The notes beneath the pieces are model-generated. The model was not told the origin of the DNA and made no database searches. It worked only from the letters and a program-made list of their open reading frames with translations. Position numbers and translations under genes: made by a program. From Streptomyces lincolnensis (GTDB lineage Bacteria > Actinomycetota > Actinomycetes > Streptomycetales > Streptomycetaceae), in NCBI RefSeq assembly GCF_021173675.1, contig NZ_JAIHON010000006.1:655279-719278 (forward strand): a DNA stretch of 64,000 nt, read 5' to 3'. Positions 55,461 through 64,000 of this stretch are shown here, piece by piece; the stretch's first letter is position 1; each line of letters starts with the position of its first letter.

Positions 55461-55748
55461 ATGCCCATGGCAATCGGCATCATCCTGCTGGTCCTGTTCA
55501 TGGCTCTGCTCGTGCTGGGAATCGTGGGTTCCGGGCGCCGGCAGCGGTCCCAGCGGTACGCGCGGTCGCACAGCCGCGGCAGCCACAACGGCAGCGGAAG
55601 CAGCGACAGCCACAACAGCTGGTGGGCCGGCGGCGGCGACAGCGGCGGCGGCTCGTCCTGCGGCTCCTCGGGCCACTCCTGCGGGGGCGGCTCGTCGTCC
55701 TGCGGAGGGGGAGGTGGCGGCGGGGGCGGATGCGGGGGAGGCAGCTGA
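55461..55748 (+). CDS. Small membrane protein with Gly/Ser/Cys-rich tail
   Basis: 95 residues. One N-terminal membrane helix (IGIILLVLFMALLVLGIVG), a basic stretch RRQRSQRYARSHSRG, then His/Asn/Ser/Gly repeats and four cysteines in SCGSSGHSC / SSCGGG / GGCGGG context. AAAGGAGG precedes the ATG. Low-complexity tails of this kind occur in several actinobacterial membrane proteins; metal binding by Cys/His is possible. Confidence 0.6.
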   Translation: MPMAIGIILLVLFMALLVLGIVGSGRRQRSQRYARSHSRGSHNGSGSSDSHNSWWAGGGDSGGGSSCGSSGHSCGGGSSSCGGGGGGGGGCGGGS

Positions 55749-55790
55749 CACGGGGCAGCTGAGCTCCCGGAAGGGGGAACCGCATCCGGA

Positions 55791-55843
55791 ACGGGGGACG
55801 GGGGACGGGGGACGGGGGAGCGGGGGGAACGGGGGAGCGGGGG
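55791..55843 (+). repeat. G-rich tandem repeat (GGGGGAC units)
   Basis: About seven units of GGGGGAC/GGGGGAGC; several runs of five G spaced by 2-3 nt give G-quadruplex potential on the plus strand. Confidence 0.7.
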
Positions 55844-55903
55844 CGTGGTCAACGGATCTGGAGCCGGGTGTGGACCCGGGACCGGACCGGTGACCACGCC
55901 CCC
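55839..55903. promoter_or_regulatory. Nested hairpin
   Basis: Outer perfect 13-bp stem GGGGGCGTGGTCA (55839-55851) / TGACCACGCCCCC (55891-55903) around an inner CCGGGT-GTGG-ACCCGG stem (55864-55879). Terminator or structured RNA. Confidence 0.6.
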
Positions 55904-56284
55904 GCCATATGCCGCGCGGGTGAGCGCGCTCATCGGTTCATACGCCCGCCGGCAACGGCTTGTGACGACCCCGGCACCGCTCCGGCGCACGCTCCGGCCG
56001 CCCCGGCGCACGCCATGGTTGAACAGTTGAGCTGTGGAGCCCTCTGAGGGATGGAAACCCCACGAAGTTGGGTAAAAACGCTGTGGTGGCGCCACTGTTC
56101 ATGATTCCCTCTAAATCACCAACGCGGCCCCTCGGACGTCCCACCGACGCCCTCCCTGACCCTTGAGGGTGCCGGTGACGCCTCCGACTGGGCCGACCGG
56201 GCCGAACTCCCCGGTGCCGACCGGGGTGCGCCGGATCCACCACTCCCTTCCTCCCTTTTCTTTGCGTGCTTGCGGAGCCGACCC

Positions 56285-56842
56285 ATGCTCACGACCCTGA
56301 ACACCGCTTACACCGACACGCGCGCGGCCGACCTCGCCTGGGCCCTGGGGCGCGAGCCGCTGCCCGCCCTCGCCACGCTCGACCTCGAACTGACATGTGC
56401 CAAGCTTCAGTTGAGACTGCTCGGCGCGTCCCACCAGGTGCTCCTGGAGGAGGAACAGGGCAGTTGTTCGGAGACGGTGGCCTGCATCCCGGGTAGCAGC
56501 ACACCGCTGCCGCTGGGTGTGGCCAAGCGGGTCGGCGACTGGGAGTACGAGTTCGCCGCCCGTGTCGAGGTCCTCTCCCCGGGCCAGTTCGCGGGCCGCG
56601 CCCAGGAGTTGCTGGCCCTGGTCTCCGACCATCCCCACGGCCTGGCCGGCGTCTTCCCCGGCAGCCCGCACGCCTTCACCGCGATGCTCGCCCAGCGTCA
56701 CGAGGGCCAGGTCCACTGGCGCACCTGGCACGCGTACCCGCAGGACGGCCAACTGGTGGCCACCCGGTCCCGGGTGGGCGTACGGACAGCGGCGGCACGC
56801 CACCTCCCGCGGCCGGTGTCCCTCAGCCCGTCCGGGGTGTGA
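56285..56842 (+). CDS. DUF2617 family protein
   Basis: 185 residues from ATG with GGAG upstream. Contains the family features TAYTDTRAADLAWALG, KLQLRLLGASHQVLLE, WEYEFAARVEVLSPGQF, FPGSPHAFTAMLAQ and WRTWHAYPQDGQLVAT. DUF2617 is of unknown function and is habitually next to a membrane spermidine-synthase-like gene, as here (160 bp upstream of it). Confidence 0.85.
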   Translation: MLTTLNTAYTDTRAADLAWALGREPLPALATLDLELTCAKLQLRLLGASHQVLLEEEQGSCSETVACIPGSSTPLPLGVAKRVGDWEYEFAARVEVLSPGQFAGRAQELLALVSDHPHGLAGVFPGSPHAFTAMLAQRHEGQVHWRTWHAYPQDGQLVATRSRVGVRTAAARHLPRPVSLSPSGV

Positions 56843-57002
56843 GGGGCGTGCGCGGTGTGAGGGCCGTTCCGGGTGGGAGGTCCGTCCCGGATGTGAGAGC
56901 CGTCCCGGGTGTGAGGGGGTTAAACGCGGGGTGCCCAACTGACCGACAGTTCCACACGTGTGGGTGACGAAGCGTGCCGTCGCAGTGACGTAACGTCGCA
57001 GC

Positions 57003-58604
57003 GTGATCGAACCGCACGCGCCCGCCCCACCCGGCACCACGCCGCCCTGGGCGGGCCCCGCGCGGCTGCCCGTCGGCCCCGGCACGGGCCGGTTCCTCGT
57101 CCTCGCCTGCGTCTTCGTCTGCGCCGCCTGCGGACTGGTGTACGAACTCGAACTGGTCGCCCTGGCCACGTACTTGATCGGCGACTCGGTCACCCAGGCC
57201 TCCGTCGTGCTGTCGGTCATGGTCTTCGCGATGGGCATCGGCTCGCTCGCCGCGAAACGGCTGCGGTGGCGGGCGGCGGCCGCCTTCGGCGCGCTGGAGG
57301 CGGCCCTGGCCCTCGTCGGCGGCTGCAGCGCGATGACCCTGTACGCCGTCTTCGCGTGGACCGGCGCCTGGGGCGGGGTGTGGGAGAGCGCCCCGCGCTG
57401 CCTCCTGGTCGCCTTCTCCCTCGCCATCGGCCTGCTCATCGGCGCCGAGGTCCCGCTGCTGATGGAGCTCATCCAGCGCATCCGGCGACAGGACGCGGGC
57501 GGTGCGGTGGCCGACCTGTTCGCCGCGGACTACGTCGGCGCGCTGGTCGGCGGCCTGGCGTTCCCCTTCCTCCTGCTGCCCTGGCTCGGCCAGCTGACCG
57601 GTGCGCTGCTCACCGGCACGGTCAACGTGATGGCCGGCGGCGCCCTCGTCCTCGGCCTGTTCCGCGGCGACCTCACCCGCCGCGCCCGCCGCCTGCTGCT
57701 CCTCGCCAACGTCACCGTCCTGGCCCTCCTCGCCACGGCCGCCGTCCTCGTCGACGACTTCGAACGGGCCGCGCGGCACGCGGTGTACGGCGAGGACGTA
57801 CGGGTGGCGGTCCAGAGCGAGGTCCAGGAGATCGTCCTCACCGGTGGCACCGACGGCCGCTCCCTCGACCTCTTCCTCGACGGCCGGCTCCGGGTCAGCG
57901 GACGCGACGAGCACCGCTACCACGAGGCCCTGGTCCACCCCGCGATGAACGGCCCCCACGCGCGCGTGCTCATCCTCGGCGGCGGCGACGGCCTCGCCGC
58001 GCGCGAGGTCCTGCGCCACCCGGGCGTCGACCACGTCGACATCGTCGAACTCGACGAGGAGGTCGTCCGGCTCGCCCGCAGCGACCCGGCCCTCGCCGCG
58101 CTGAACGGCCATGTCTACGGCGACGCGCGCGTCCACGTGACCACGGCGGACGCCTTCGGCGCACTGCGCCGGATGCCGTCGGCGACGTACGACGTGGTCG
58201 TCGCCGACCTGCCCGACCCGGGCATCACCGCGAGCACGAAGCTGTACTCGCGGGAGTTCTACGGGCTGGTCCGACGGGTCCTGACCGACCACGGGCGGAT
58301 CCTCGTGCACGCCGGGCCCGTCGCCTCCCGCCCACGGGTCTTCTGGACCGTGGACGCCACCATGCGCGCCGCCGGGCTCCACACCGTCCCCTTCCGCGTC
58401 GGCGGCCGCGCCTCCGCCTTCGCGGCGGGCCCCGACCGCACGACGGGCGCGTCCCGGGCCGCCCACGACTGGGGCTTCGTCCTCGCGTCCCCCGCCCCCT
58501 GCCCCGCCCTGCACCAGGCACGCCTGACGGCCGACGCGCGGGCGGCGGCGCGGACGCGGGTGGTGGGGGTGCCGGTGTCGACGCTGGCGCATCCGCGGTA
58601 TTGA
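57003..58604 (+). CDS. Membrane-bound spermidine-synthase-like protein
   Basis: 533 residues. About seven helices in residues 28-250 (FLVLACVFVCAACGLVYELELVALATYLIG onward), then a soluble aminopropyltransferase-like Rossmann domain: LDGRLRVSGRDEHRYHEALVHPAM, LILGGGDGLAAREVLRHPGV, VDIVELDEEVVRLA, VVVADLPDPG. The HEALVHP and GGGDG motifs and Asp residues for methylthioadenosine/polyamine are present. Activity of membrane-fused members is unproven. Linked to DUF2617. Confidence 0.9.
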   Translation: MIEPHAPAPPGTTPPWAGPARLPVGPGTGRFLVLACVFVCAACGLVYELELVALATYLIGDSVTQASVVLSVMVFAMGIGSLAAKRLRWRAAAAFGALEAALALVGGCSAMTLYAVFAWTGAWGGVWESAPRCLLVAFSLAIGLLIGAEVPLLMELIQRIRRQDAGGAVADLFAADYVGALVGGLAFPFLLLPWLGQLTGALLTGTVNVMAGGALVLGLFRGDLTRRARRLLLLANVTVLALLATAAVLVDDFERAARHAVYGEDVRVAVQSEVQEIVLTGGTDGRSLDLFLDGRLRVSGRDEHRYHEALVHPAMNGPHARVLILGGGDGLAAREVLRHPGVDHVDIVELDEEVVRLARSDPALAALNGHVYGDARVHVTTADAFGALRRMPSATYDVVVADLPDPGITASTKLYSREFYGLVRRVLTDHGRILVHAGPVASRPRVFWTVDATMRAAGLHTVPFRVGGRASAFAAGPDRTTGASRAAHDWGFVLASPAPCPALHQARLTADARAAARTRVVGVPVSTLAHPRY

Positions 58605-58647
58605 GGGTGGTGCGGACGGCAGCTTTCAACGCCGGTCCAGGCACCCT

Positions 58648-58722
58648 CAGCCTGTCCGGCGATTGAGGACGAGGCCCCTTCAGGGCCGACAGCGGGGGTC
58701 TGGGGGCGGCAGCCCCCAGCCA
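58648..58722. repeat. Dispersed Streptomyces intergenic repeat (CCTGTCCGGCGATTGAGGAC type)
   Basis: Matches, from memory, a palindromic intergenic sequence common in Streptomyces: the CAGCCTGTCCGGCGATTGAGG block followed by CTGGGGGCGGCAGCCCCCAG, which forms an 8-bp hairpin (58700-58719). Probably a terminator-like repeat after the spermidine-synthase-like gene. Confidence 0.65.
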
Positions 58723-58791
58723 CCCAGACGCGCGGTCACTTTGCACCAACGGGGGGTGCACGACCGCCCCCACTGGGTAGGCTCCGTCGAC

Positions 58792-59592
58792 ATGGAGCAT
58801 GAGGTGTTCGTTCCGGTTCCGGCCGAGCGGCTCAGGGAGGCGCTGGCCGACCCCGCACAGGTCGCCCGGGCGGTCCCCGGGCTCCAACAGGACGTCGGCG
58901 CCGAGCCCGTCACCGGGCGGCTCAAGGTCCGCGTCGGCAGTCACTCGATCACCTACCGCGGCTCGGTACGGGTCTCCGGGCAGGACGACGGGTCGTACGC
59001 CGTCGAAGGGGACGCCGTGGAGGCGCGCGGCACCGGGGTCGTGAAGCTGGCGCTCACGCTGCGGCTGCGGGACGCGGAGGGCGGGACCGCGCTCACGTTC
59101 GAGGGGACGGCCTCCGCGGACGGACGGGTCACCGAGCTGCCGGCGGACGCGGTCGCGTCGGCCGCGAGCCGCCTGCTGACCCGTTTCGCGGAGCATCTGG
59201 GGGCGGGGGCGGGAGCGCAGGTCGAGGCTACGGAAACCGAGGCCGCGCCGGAAACCGAGGCTGCGGCGGAGGCCGAACCCGAGCCGGTCGCGCCGGACCC
59301 CGACCCCGCCCCCGTCTTCGACGCCGAGGCGCCCCCGGCCCCGCTCGAAGACCTCACCGAAGACTTCACCGCCTCCGCCGGACCCGCCGCGGAGGCCGCG
59401 CACGCGCGGCGGACGATGATCGGGCGCAGCGCGGAGGAGGTCGACCACGCACCCCCGAGGGGGCGGTACGCGCCCGTGCCCGCGCCGCAGACGTCCGTCC
59501 CGAACCAGACACTGCGGTGGGCGGCGCCCGCCGCGGCGGTGGTGCTGGCGTCGGCGATCGTGGTGGGACGCGCGCTGCGTCGGCGGCGCTGA
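58792..59592 (+). CDS. CoxG-like SRPBCC protein with C-terminal membrane anchor
   Basis: 266 residues from ATG. N-terminal CO dehydrogenase subunit G-like domain (EHEVFVPVPAERLREALAD, VARAVPGLQQDV, ITYRGSVRV, FEGTASADGRVTELP), then an Ala/Glu/Pro-rich linker (about 145-205) and a C-terminal helix (AAPAAAVVLASAIVVG) with an Arg-rich end. Binds a hydrophobic ligand; no CO dehydrogenase genes nearby, so the family name is not a function here. Confidence 0.85.
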   Translation: MEHEVFVPVPAERLREALADPAQVARAVPGLQQDVGAEPVTGRLKVRVGSHSITYRGSVRVSGQDDGSYAVEGDAVEARGTGVVKLALTLRLRDAEGGTALTFEGTASADGRVTELPADAVASAASRLLTRFAEHLGAGAGAQVEATETEAAPETEAAAEAEPEPVAPDPDPAPVFDAEAPPAPLEDLTEDFTASAGPAAEAAHARRTMIGRSAEEVDHAPPRGRYAPVPAPQTSVPNQTLRWAAPAAAVVLASAIVVGRALRRRR

Positions 59593-59665
59593 GTCCCCCG
59601 CCCCGCCGTGCCGTCCCAACCCCCGCCCCCCACCACCCCTTTGATCGCCGCAGTAGGGTCGTCCC

Positions 59666-60451
59666 GTGAGTGACGACATCGTGCTGACCGCGGGTGACGC
59701 GGAAGTGATCGTGCAGCCGGGGAACGGCGGGCGGATCGGCGGGCTTCGGGTCGGGGGGACGCAGCTGCTGCGGCAGGGGGAGCGGTTCGGCTGCTTCCCG
59801 ATGGTGCCGTGGTGCGGGCGGATCCGGGAGGGACGGTTCCGGGACGGGACCACCGTGCGCCAGATGCCGCTGAACTCGCCGCCGCACGCCATCCACGGCA
59901 CCGCCCGGGACGGCGCCTGGCGCACGGCCCGGGTGACGGCGGACGAGGCGGTGATCACGTACGACCTGGTCGAGCCGTGGCCCCACCCCGGCCGGGTCAC
60001 GCAGGTCGTCGCGCTCACCGGGGACACGCTGACGCTCACCATGGCCGTGGAGACGTACGACTCCTCCTTCCCGGCCCAGATCGGCTGGCACCCCTGGTTC
60101 AACCGGACCGTCGAGGGGGCCGACGTAGAACTCGACTTCTCGCCCGCCTGGCAGGAGGAGCGCGGGGAGGACCACCTGCCCACCGGCAACCGGCTCGACC
60201 CGAAGCCGGGGCCCTGGGACGACTGCTTCGGAATGCCCGGCGGCGTCGACGTCACCCTCACCTGGCCGGAGCGGCTTGAGCTGAAGGTGGCCAGCCGCGA
60301 GGAGTGGGTCGTCGTCTACGACGAGCAGGAGGCCGCGGTGTGCGTGGAGCCGCAGACCGGGCCGCCGAACGGACTGAACACGCTGCCGCGCCTGGTCACG
60401 CCCCTGGAGCCGCTGGAGGCCACCACGACCTGGTCCTGGCGCCGTCTCTGA
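59666..60451 (+). CDS. Aldose 1-epimerase-like protein
   Basis: 261 residues of the galactose mutarotase fold: GGRIGGLRVGGTQLLRQG, FPMVPWCGRIREGRF, HAIHGTARDGAW (active-site His region), WHPWFNR and QTGPPNGLN. Likely acts on a sugar or sugar phosphate. Ends 19 nt before pyrE. Confidence 0.9.
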   Translation: MSDDIVLTAGDAEVIVQPGNGGRIGGLRVGGTQLLRQGERFGCFPMVPWCGRIREGRFRDGTTVRQMPLNSPPHAIHGTARDGAWRTARVTADEAVITYDLVEPWPHPGRVTQVVALTGDTLTLTMAVETYDSSFPAQIGWHPWFNRTVEGADVELDFSPAWQEERGEDHLPTGNRLDPKPGPWDDCFGMPGGVDVTLTWPERLELKVASREEWVVVYDEQEAAVCVEPQTGPPNGLNTLPRLVTPLEPLEATTTWSWRRL

Positions 60452-60470
60452 GCGCCTCTAAGCTGGCCGC

Positions 60471-61019
60471 ATGACTGACGTCCGCGGCGCGCTGCTGCAA
60501 CAGATCAAGGACAAGGCCGTGGTGCACGGCAAGGTGACCCTGTCGTCGGGTCTGGAGGCCGACTACTACGTCGACCTGCGCCGCATCACCCTCGACGGCG
60601 AGGCCGCCCCGCTCGTCGGTCAGGTGCTGCTCGACCTGACCGCGGAGCTGGACTTCGACGCGGTCGGTGGGCTCACCATGGGCGCCGACCCCGTCGCCGG
60701 CGCCATGCTGCACGCGGCCGCCGCGCGCGGGCAGCGCCTGGACGCCTTCGTCGTACGCAAGGCCGCCAAGGCGCACGGGCTGCAGCGGCGGGTCGAGGGC
60801 CCGGACATCGCCGGGCGGCGCGTGCTCGTCGTCGAGGACACCTCCACCACCGGCGGCTCCCCGCTCACCGCGGTCGAGGCCGTGCGCGAGGCCGGCGCCG
60901 AGGTCGTCGCCGTGGCGACGATCGTGGACCGGGCCACCGGCGCCGCCGAGAAGATCCAGCAGGGCGCGGGTGTGCCGTACCTGTTCGCCTTCTCGAAGGA
61001 TGAACTGGGGCTGGACTGA
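60471..61019 (+). CDS. pyrE: Orotate phosphoribosyltransferase
   Basis: 182 residues. LSSGLEADYYVDLRRITL opening, GGLTMGADPVAGAM loop, and PRPP-binding motif VLVVEDTSTTGGSPLTAVE. Converts orotate and PRPP to orotidine monophosphate in pyrimidine synthesis. Other pyr genes are not adjacent. Confidence 0.96.
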   Translation: MTDVRGALLQQIKDKAVVHGKVTLSSGLEADYYVDLRRITLDGEAAPLVGQVLLDLTAELDFDAVGGLTMGADPVAGAMLHAAAARGQRLDAFVVRKAAKAHGLQRRVEGPDIAGRRVLVVEDTSTTGGSPLTAVEAVREAGAEVVAVATIVDRATGAAEKIQQGAGVPYLFAFSKDELGLD

Positions 61020-61175
61020 CGGACCACTTTGACCTGGACTTGACCGGCGCGTGGACCATCCGCGCATGTCTGGAAAGATGGGGACGACGATGACGTCGCA
61101 TCCCCAGGTCTAGGTCAGGGCCGTAAGAAGAAGCCGTACGCAGTACGCCCACCCGCACATACAAGGAGCGGACAC

Positions 61176-62207
61176 ATGCCGATCGCAACCCCCGAGGTCT
61201 ACAACGAGATGCTCGACCGGGCGAAGGCAGGCAAGTTCGCCTACCCGGCCATCAACGTGACCTCGACCCAGACCCTGCACGCTGCGCTGCGCGGCTTCGC
61301 GGAGGCCGAGAGCGACGGCATCATCCAGATCTCCACCGGTGGTGCCGAGTTCCTGGGCGGCCAGTACAGCAAGGAGATGGTCACGGGTTCCGTGGCCCTC
61401 GCCGAGTTCGCGCACATCGTCGCCGAGAAGTACCCGGTCACCGTCGCCCTGCACACCGACCACTGCCCGAAGGACAAGCTCGACGGGTACGTACGGCCGC
61501 TGCTCGCCGTCTCCGAGGAGCGCGTCAAGGCCGGCGGCAACCCGCTGTTCCAGTCCCACATGTGGGACGGTTCCGCCGAGACCCTCGCCGACAACCTCTC
61601 CATCGCCCAGGAGCTCCTGGAGCGCGCCCGCGCCGCCAGGATCATCCTCGAGGTCGAGATCACCCCGACCGGTGGCGAGGAGGACGGCGTCTCCCACGAG
61701 ATCAACGACTCTCTGTACACCACGGTCGACGACGCCGTGCGTACGGTCGAGGCGCTCGGGCTCGGTGAGAAGGGGCGCTACCTGCTCGCCGCCTCCTTCG
61801 GCAACGTCCACGGTGTCTACAAGCCGGGCAACGTCGTCCTGCGGCCCGACCTGCTCAAGGAGCTGAACGACGGCGTCGCCGCCAAGTACGGCAAGCCGGC
61901 CGGGTCCCAGCCGTTCGACTTCGTCTTCCACGGCGGCTCCGGCTCCACCGAGGAGGAGATCCGCACCGCCCTGGAGAACGGCGTCGTCAAGATGAACATC
62001 GACACGGACACGCAGTACGCCTTCACGCGTCCCGTCGCCGACCACATGTTCAAGAACTACGACGGTGTCCTCAAGGTCGACGGCGAGGTCGGCTCCAAGA
62101 AGACCTACGACCCCCGCACCTGGGGCAAGCTGGCCGAGGCGTCGATGGCCGCGCGCGTCGTCGAGGCCACGCAGAACCTGCGGTCGGCGGGCACGAAGAT
62201 CAAGTAG
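61176..62207 (+). CDS. fba: Fructose-bisphosphate aldolase, class II
   Basis: 343 residues, ATG preceded by AAGGAG. Zinc ligands and catalytic motifs: VALHTDHCPKDKLDGYVRP (Asp and His), NVHGVYKPGNV and FHGGSGSTEEEI. Belongs to the long FbaA-like class II A group. Cleaves fructose-1,6-bisphosphate in glycolysis and forms it in gluconeogenesis. Confidence 0.97.
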   Translation: MPIATPEVYNEMLDRAKAGKFAYPAINVTSTQTLHAALRGFAEAESDGIIQISTGGAEFLGGQYSKEMVTGSVALAEFAHIVAEKYPVTVALHTDHCPKDKLDGYVRPLLAVSEERVKAGGNPLFQSHMWDGSAETLADNLSIAQELLERARAARIILEVEITPTGGEEDGVSHEINDSLYTTVDDAVRTVEALGLGEKGRYLLAASFGNVHGVYKPGNVVLRPDLLKELNDGVAAKYGKPAGSQPFDFVFHGGSGSTEEEIRTALENGVVKMNIDTDTQYAFTRPVADHMFKNYDGVLKVDGEVGSKKTYDPRTWGKLAEASMAARVVEATQNLRSAGTKIK

Positions 62208-62251
62208 CCGTCACGTGTGTACGTCACGCGTGTAGTCGTTCTGTTTCGGGT

Positions 62252-62277
62252 GAGCCCGGTGCTACGGCACCGGGCTC
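62252..62277 (+). terminator. fba terminator
   Basis: Perfect 11-bp stem GAGCCCGGTGC / GCACCGGGCTC with 4-nt loop, 45 nt after the fba stop and just before the MFS gene. Confidence 0.8.
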
Positions 62278-62293
62278 GCTGTATACCTGGGGC

Positions 62294-63760
62294 ATGTCCG
62301 ATGTCCGGTTGGCCTCGTCGCGGGGCAAATGGATCCTGCTGACCACCATCCTCGGCTCCAGCATGGCGCTGCTGGACTCGACCGTCGTCAATGTCGCCCT
62401 GCCGCGGATCGGACGGGATCTCGACGCGGACCTGGCCGCTCTCCAGTGGACCGTCAACGCGTACATGCTCACGCTGGCCGGGCTGATCCTGCTCGGCGGG
62501 TCCCTGGGGGACCGGTACGGGCGCCGCAAGGTCTTCGTGGTGGGCGTGGTGTGGTTCGCGGTCGCCTCCCTGCTGTGCGGGCTCGCGCCGAACGCCGAGG
62601 TGCTGATCGCCGCGCGGGCCTTGCAGGGGGTGGGGGGCGCGCTGCTCACTCCCGGGTCGCTGGCGCTGATCCAGGCGTCCTTTCATCCCGACGATCGGGG
62701 GCGGGCCGTCGGGCTGTGGTCCGGGTTCGGCGGGGTCGGGGCGGCCGTCGGGCCGTTCGTGGGCGGCTGGCTGGTGGACGGGCCCGGCTGGCGGTGGGTG
62801 TTCCTGCTGAACGTGCCACTCGCGCTGGTGTGCGTGCCGGTCGCCCTGCGGCACGTTCCCGAGTCGGGGGACGGGCGGGCGCACACCCGCTTCGACGTCC
62901 TGGGCGCCGGGCTGGGGGCGGTGGCCCTCGCGCTGATCACGTACGCGCTGATCGAGGCCCGCGCGGGCACGGTGGCCGTCGCGCTCACGGCCGTCGCGGG
63001 GCTGGGCGCCGCCGTGGCCTTCGTGTACGTCGAGAAGCGGCAGGCCGATCCGATGATGCCGCCCGACATCTTCGCGTCCCGGCAGTTCACTGCGGTGAAC
63101 CTGGTGACGCTGTGCGTGTATGCCGCTCTCGGTGGGTTCTTCTTCCTCGCCGCGCTCCAGTTGCAGGTCGTGGTCGGGTACTCCGCCCTCGGCGCCGGAG
63201 TGGCCCTGCTGCCGACGACCGTCCTGATGCTGCTGCTCTCCGCCCGCTCCGGCGAGCTGGGGGAGCGGATCGGACCGCGGATCCCGCTGACCGTGGGGCC
63301 GCTGCTGGCCGCCGCCGGGATGCTGCTGATGCTGCGGGTCGGGCCGGGCGCGTCGTACGTCGTGGACGTGCTGCCCGCGCTGCTGGTTCTGGGGCTCGGC
63401 CTGGTCACGCTGGTCGCGCCGCTGACCGCGACCGTGCTGGGCTCCGTGAGCACGGCTCGGGCGGGGCTGGCCAGCGGCATCAACAACGCGGCGGCCCGCG
63501 CGGCCGGCCTGATCGCGGTGGCCGCGCTGCCGTTGCTCACCGGGATGGGCGAGGAGGCGTACCGGTCGCCCACGGCCTTCGACGAGGCGTTCGGGCGGGC
63601 GATGGCGCTGTGCGCGGGTGTGCTGGTCGTGGGGGCCGTGGTGGCCTTCTTGACCGTACGGCGGCCTCCGGAGGACTGCCGGCGCCCCGAGTGCCGGACA
63701 CACGGGAGCGTCCTGGCTCCGCCGCTGGAGGGCGAGCGGGCCCGGAAGCGGCTGTCGTAG
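62294..63760 (+). CDS. MFS transporter, DHA2 (EmrB/QacA-like) drug exporter
   Basis: 488 residues, about 14 helices. DHA2 signatures MALLDSTVVNVALPRIGRDL, LQWTVNAYMLTLAGLILLGG and motif A GGSLGDRYGRRKVF. The C-terminal tail contains CRRPECRTHG. Probable proton-driven efflux of a drug or metabolite; substrate unknown. Starts 16 nt after the fba terminator. Confidence 0.92.
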   Translation: MSDVRLASSRGKWILLTTILGSSMALLDSTVVNVALPRIGRDLDADLAALQWTVNAYMLTLAGLILLGGSLGDRYGRRKVFVVGVVWFAVASLLCGLAPNAEVLIAARALQGVGGALLTPGSLALIQASFHPDDRGRAVGLWSGFGGVGAAVGPFVGGWLVDGPGWRWVFLLNVPLALVCVPVALRHVPESGDGRAHTRFDVLGAGLGAVALALITYALIEARAGTVAVALTAVAGLGAAVAFVYVEKRQADPMMPPDIFASRQFTAVNLVTLCVYAALGGFFFLAALQLQVVVGYSALGAGVALLPTTVLMLLLSARSGELGERIGPRIPLTVGPLLAAAGMLLMLRVGPGASYVVDVLPALLVLGLGLVTLVAPLTATVLGSVSTARAGLASGINNAAARAAGLIAVAALPLLTGMGEEAYRSPTAFDEAFGRAMALCAGVLVVGAVVAFLTVRRPPEDCRRPECRTHGSVLAPPLEGERARKRLS

Positions 63761-64000
63761 CCCGGGGGTACCTGCGGCGCGCTGTGCGGGTCCGGTGGGG
63801 GTGCGCGTAGCGCCTACGGTCCGGTGGGTGGGTGGGTCGGGGCCGGGTCGGGGGGTGTCCGTCCTCGGTCCGGCGGAACTGTGGCTTTTAGCTGTGCTGC
63901 GTGTCGGACGCCGGCCGCTGCGGGCGGACACCCCCCGCCCCGTCCCCTCACCGCCGTGGGCGGCCACGACGCCCACGGCTGGGGTGCCTCATGTCGCCGG
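63761..64000. other. Terminal noncoding stretch
   Basis: G+C-rich with short repeats (GGTCCGGTGGG, CCCCCCGCCCCGTCCCC) and no supportable gene before the window end. Confidence 0.4.

Larger units (their letters stand above)
55749..56284. other. 536-bp intergenic region with structured repeats
   Basis: No convincing gene. Holds the G-rich heptamer repeat and large hairpin listed separately; 56040-56110 is A+T-richer and probably carries the promoter of the DUF2617 gene. A 61-codon open frame at 55845 lies over the hairpin and is not credible. Confidence 0.5.

Noticed and set aside
55845..56030. 61-codon plus-strand frame in the intergenic region
   Set aside because: Lies over the nested hairpin, lacks a ribosome-binding site and family similarity.

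Overview
The window is chromosomal DNA of a Streptomyces (or very close relative). The evidence is the very high G+C with codon-position bias, abundant GTG/TTG starts, the dnaK-grpE-dnaJ-hspR operon with HspR operators (HAIR), WhiJ-type XRE/DUF397/ATPase modules, a fused second SecDF and a UUA (bldA-type) leucine codon in an accessory gene. From memory only, the conserved backbone resembles the S. coelicolor dnaK-clpB-fba neighbourhood, here carrying several accessory insertions. No rRNA, integrase, origin or CRISPR array was seen.

Layout. 0-3.4 kb: end of an ABC ATPase gene and its FtsX-type permease. 3.7 kb: tRNA-Gly(CCC) on the minus strand with its own terminator. 4-8.5 kb: small zinc-ribbon-like protein, dCTP deaminase, a phosphoribosyltransferase and a fused SecDF. 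8.6-15.4 kb: Yip1-like membrane protein, FG-GAP secreted propeller, nucleotidyltransferase, large membrane Fe-S oxidoreductase, and a MraY-like protein that has lost catalytic residues. 15.4-19.7 kb: the HspR-controlled chaperone operon. 19.7-30 kb: accessory block of four secreted PA14/fibronectin-III paralogues in two operons flanking an XRE/DUF397/ATPase regulator module and a Uma2-family gene. 30-36.4 kb: sugar-binding lipoprotein, SRPBCC protein, the ATP-grasp / alpha-E / transglutaminase cassette and a DUF418 membrane protein. 36.4-39.8 kb: RelE-like toxin pair, a second WhiJ-type module and a decayed IS5-family element. 39.9-43.9 kb: an operon of two paralogous secreted four-cysteine proteins, an ABC ATPase (with a TTA codon), two membrane proteins and a stand-alone Clp-N protein. 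44.2-49 kb: four LuxR-type paralogues next to a small secreted peptide and a degenerate Rieske-like protein. 49.2-64 kb: backbone again: PPOX protein, clpB (with its own HAIR), secreted protein, YbjN, aminotransferase, DUF2617, spermidine-synthase-like protein, CoxG-like protein, aldose epimerase, pyrE, fba and an MFS exporter.

How genes work together. HspR, made from the dnaK operon, should repress both that operon and clpB through the HAIR sites at 15.4 and 49.7 kb, giving one heat-shock regulon. Three promoter regions for secreted proteins (before the FG-GAP gene and before each PA14/FnIII operon) share a GTACAACC motif 80-93 nt before the start codon, suggesting a common transcription signal for cell-surface proteins. 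The two strongest candidates for undescribed systems are the secreted-pair/ABC operon (39.9-43.9 kb) and the LuxR array with secreted peptide and cluster-ligand-substituted Rieske-like protein (44.3-49 kb).
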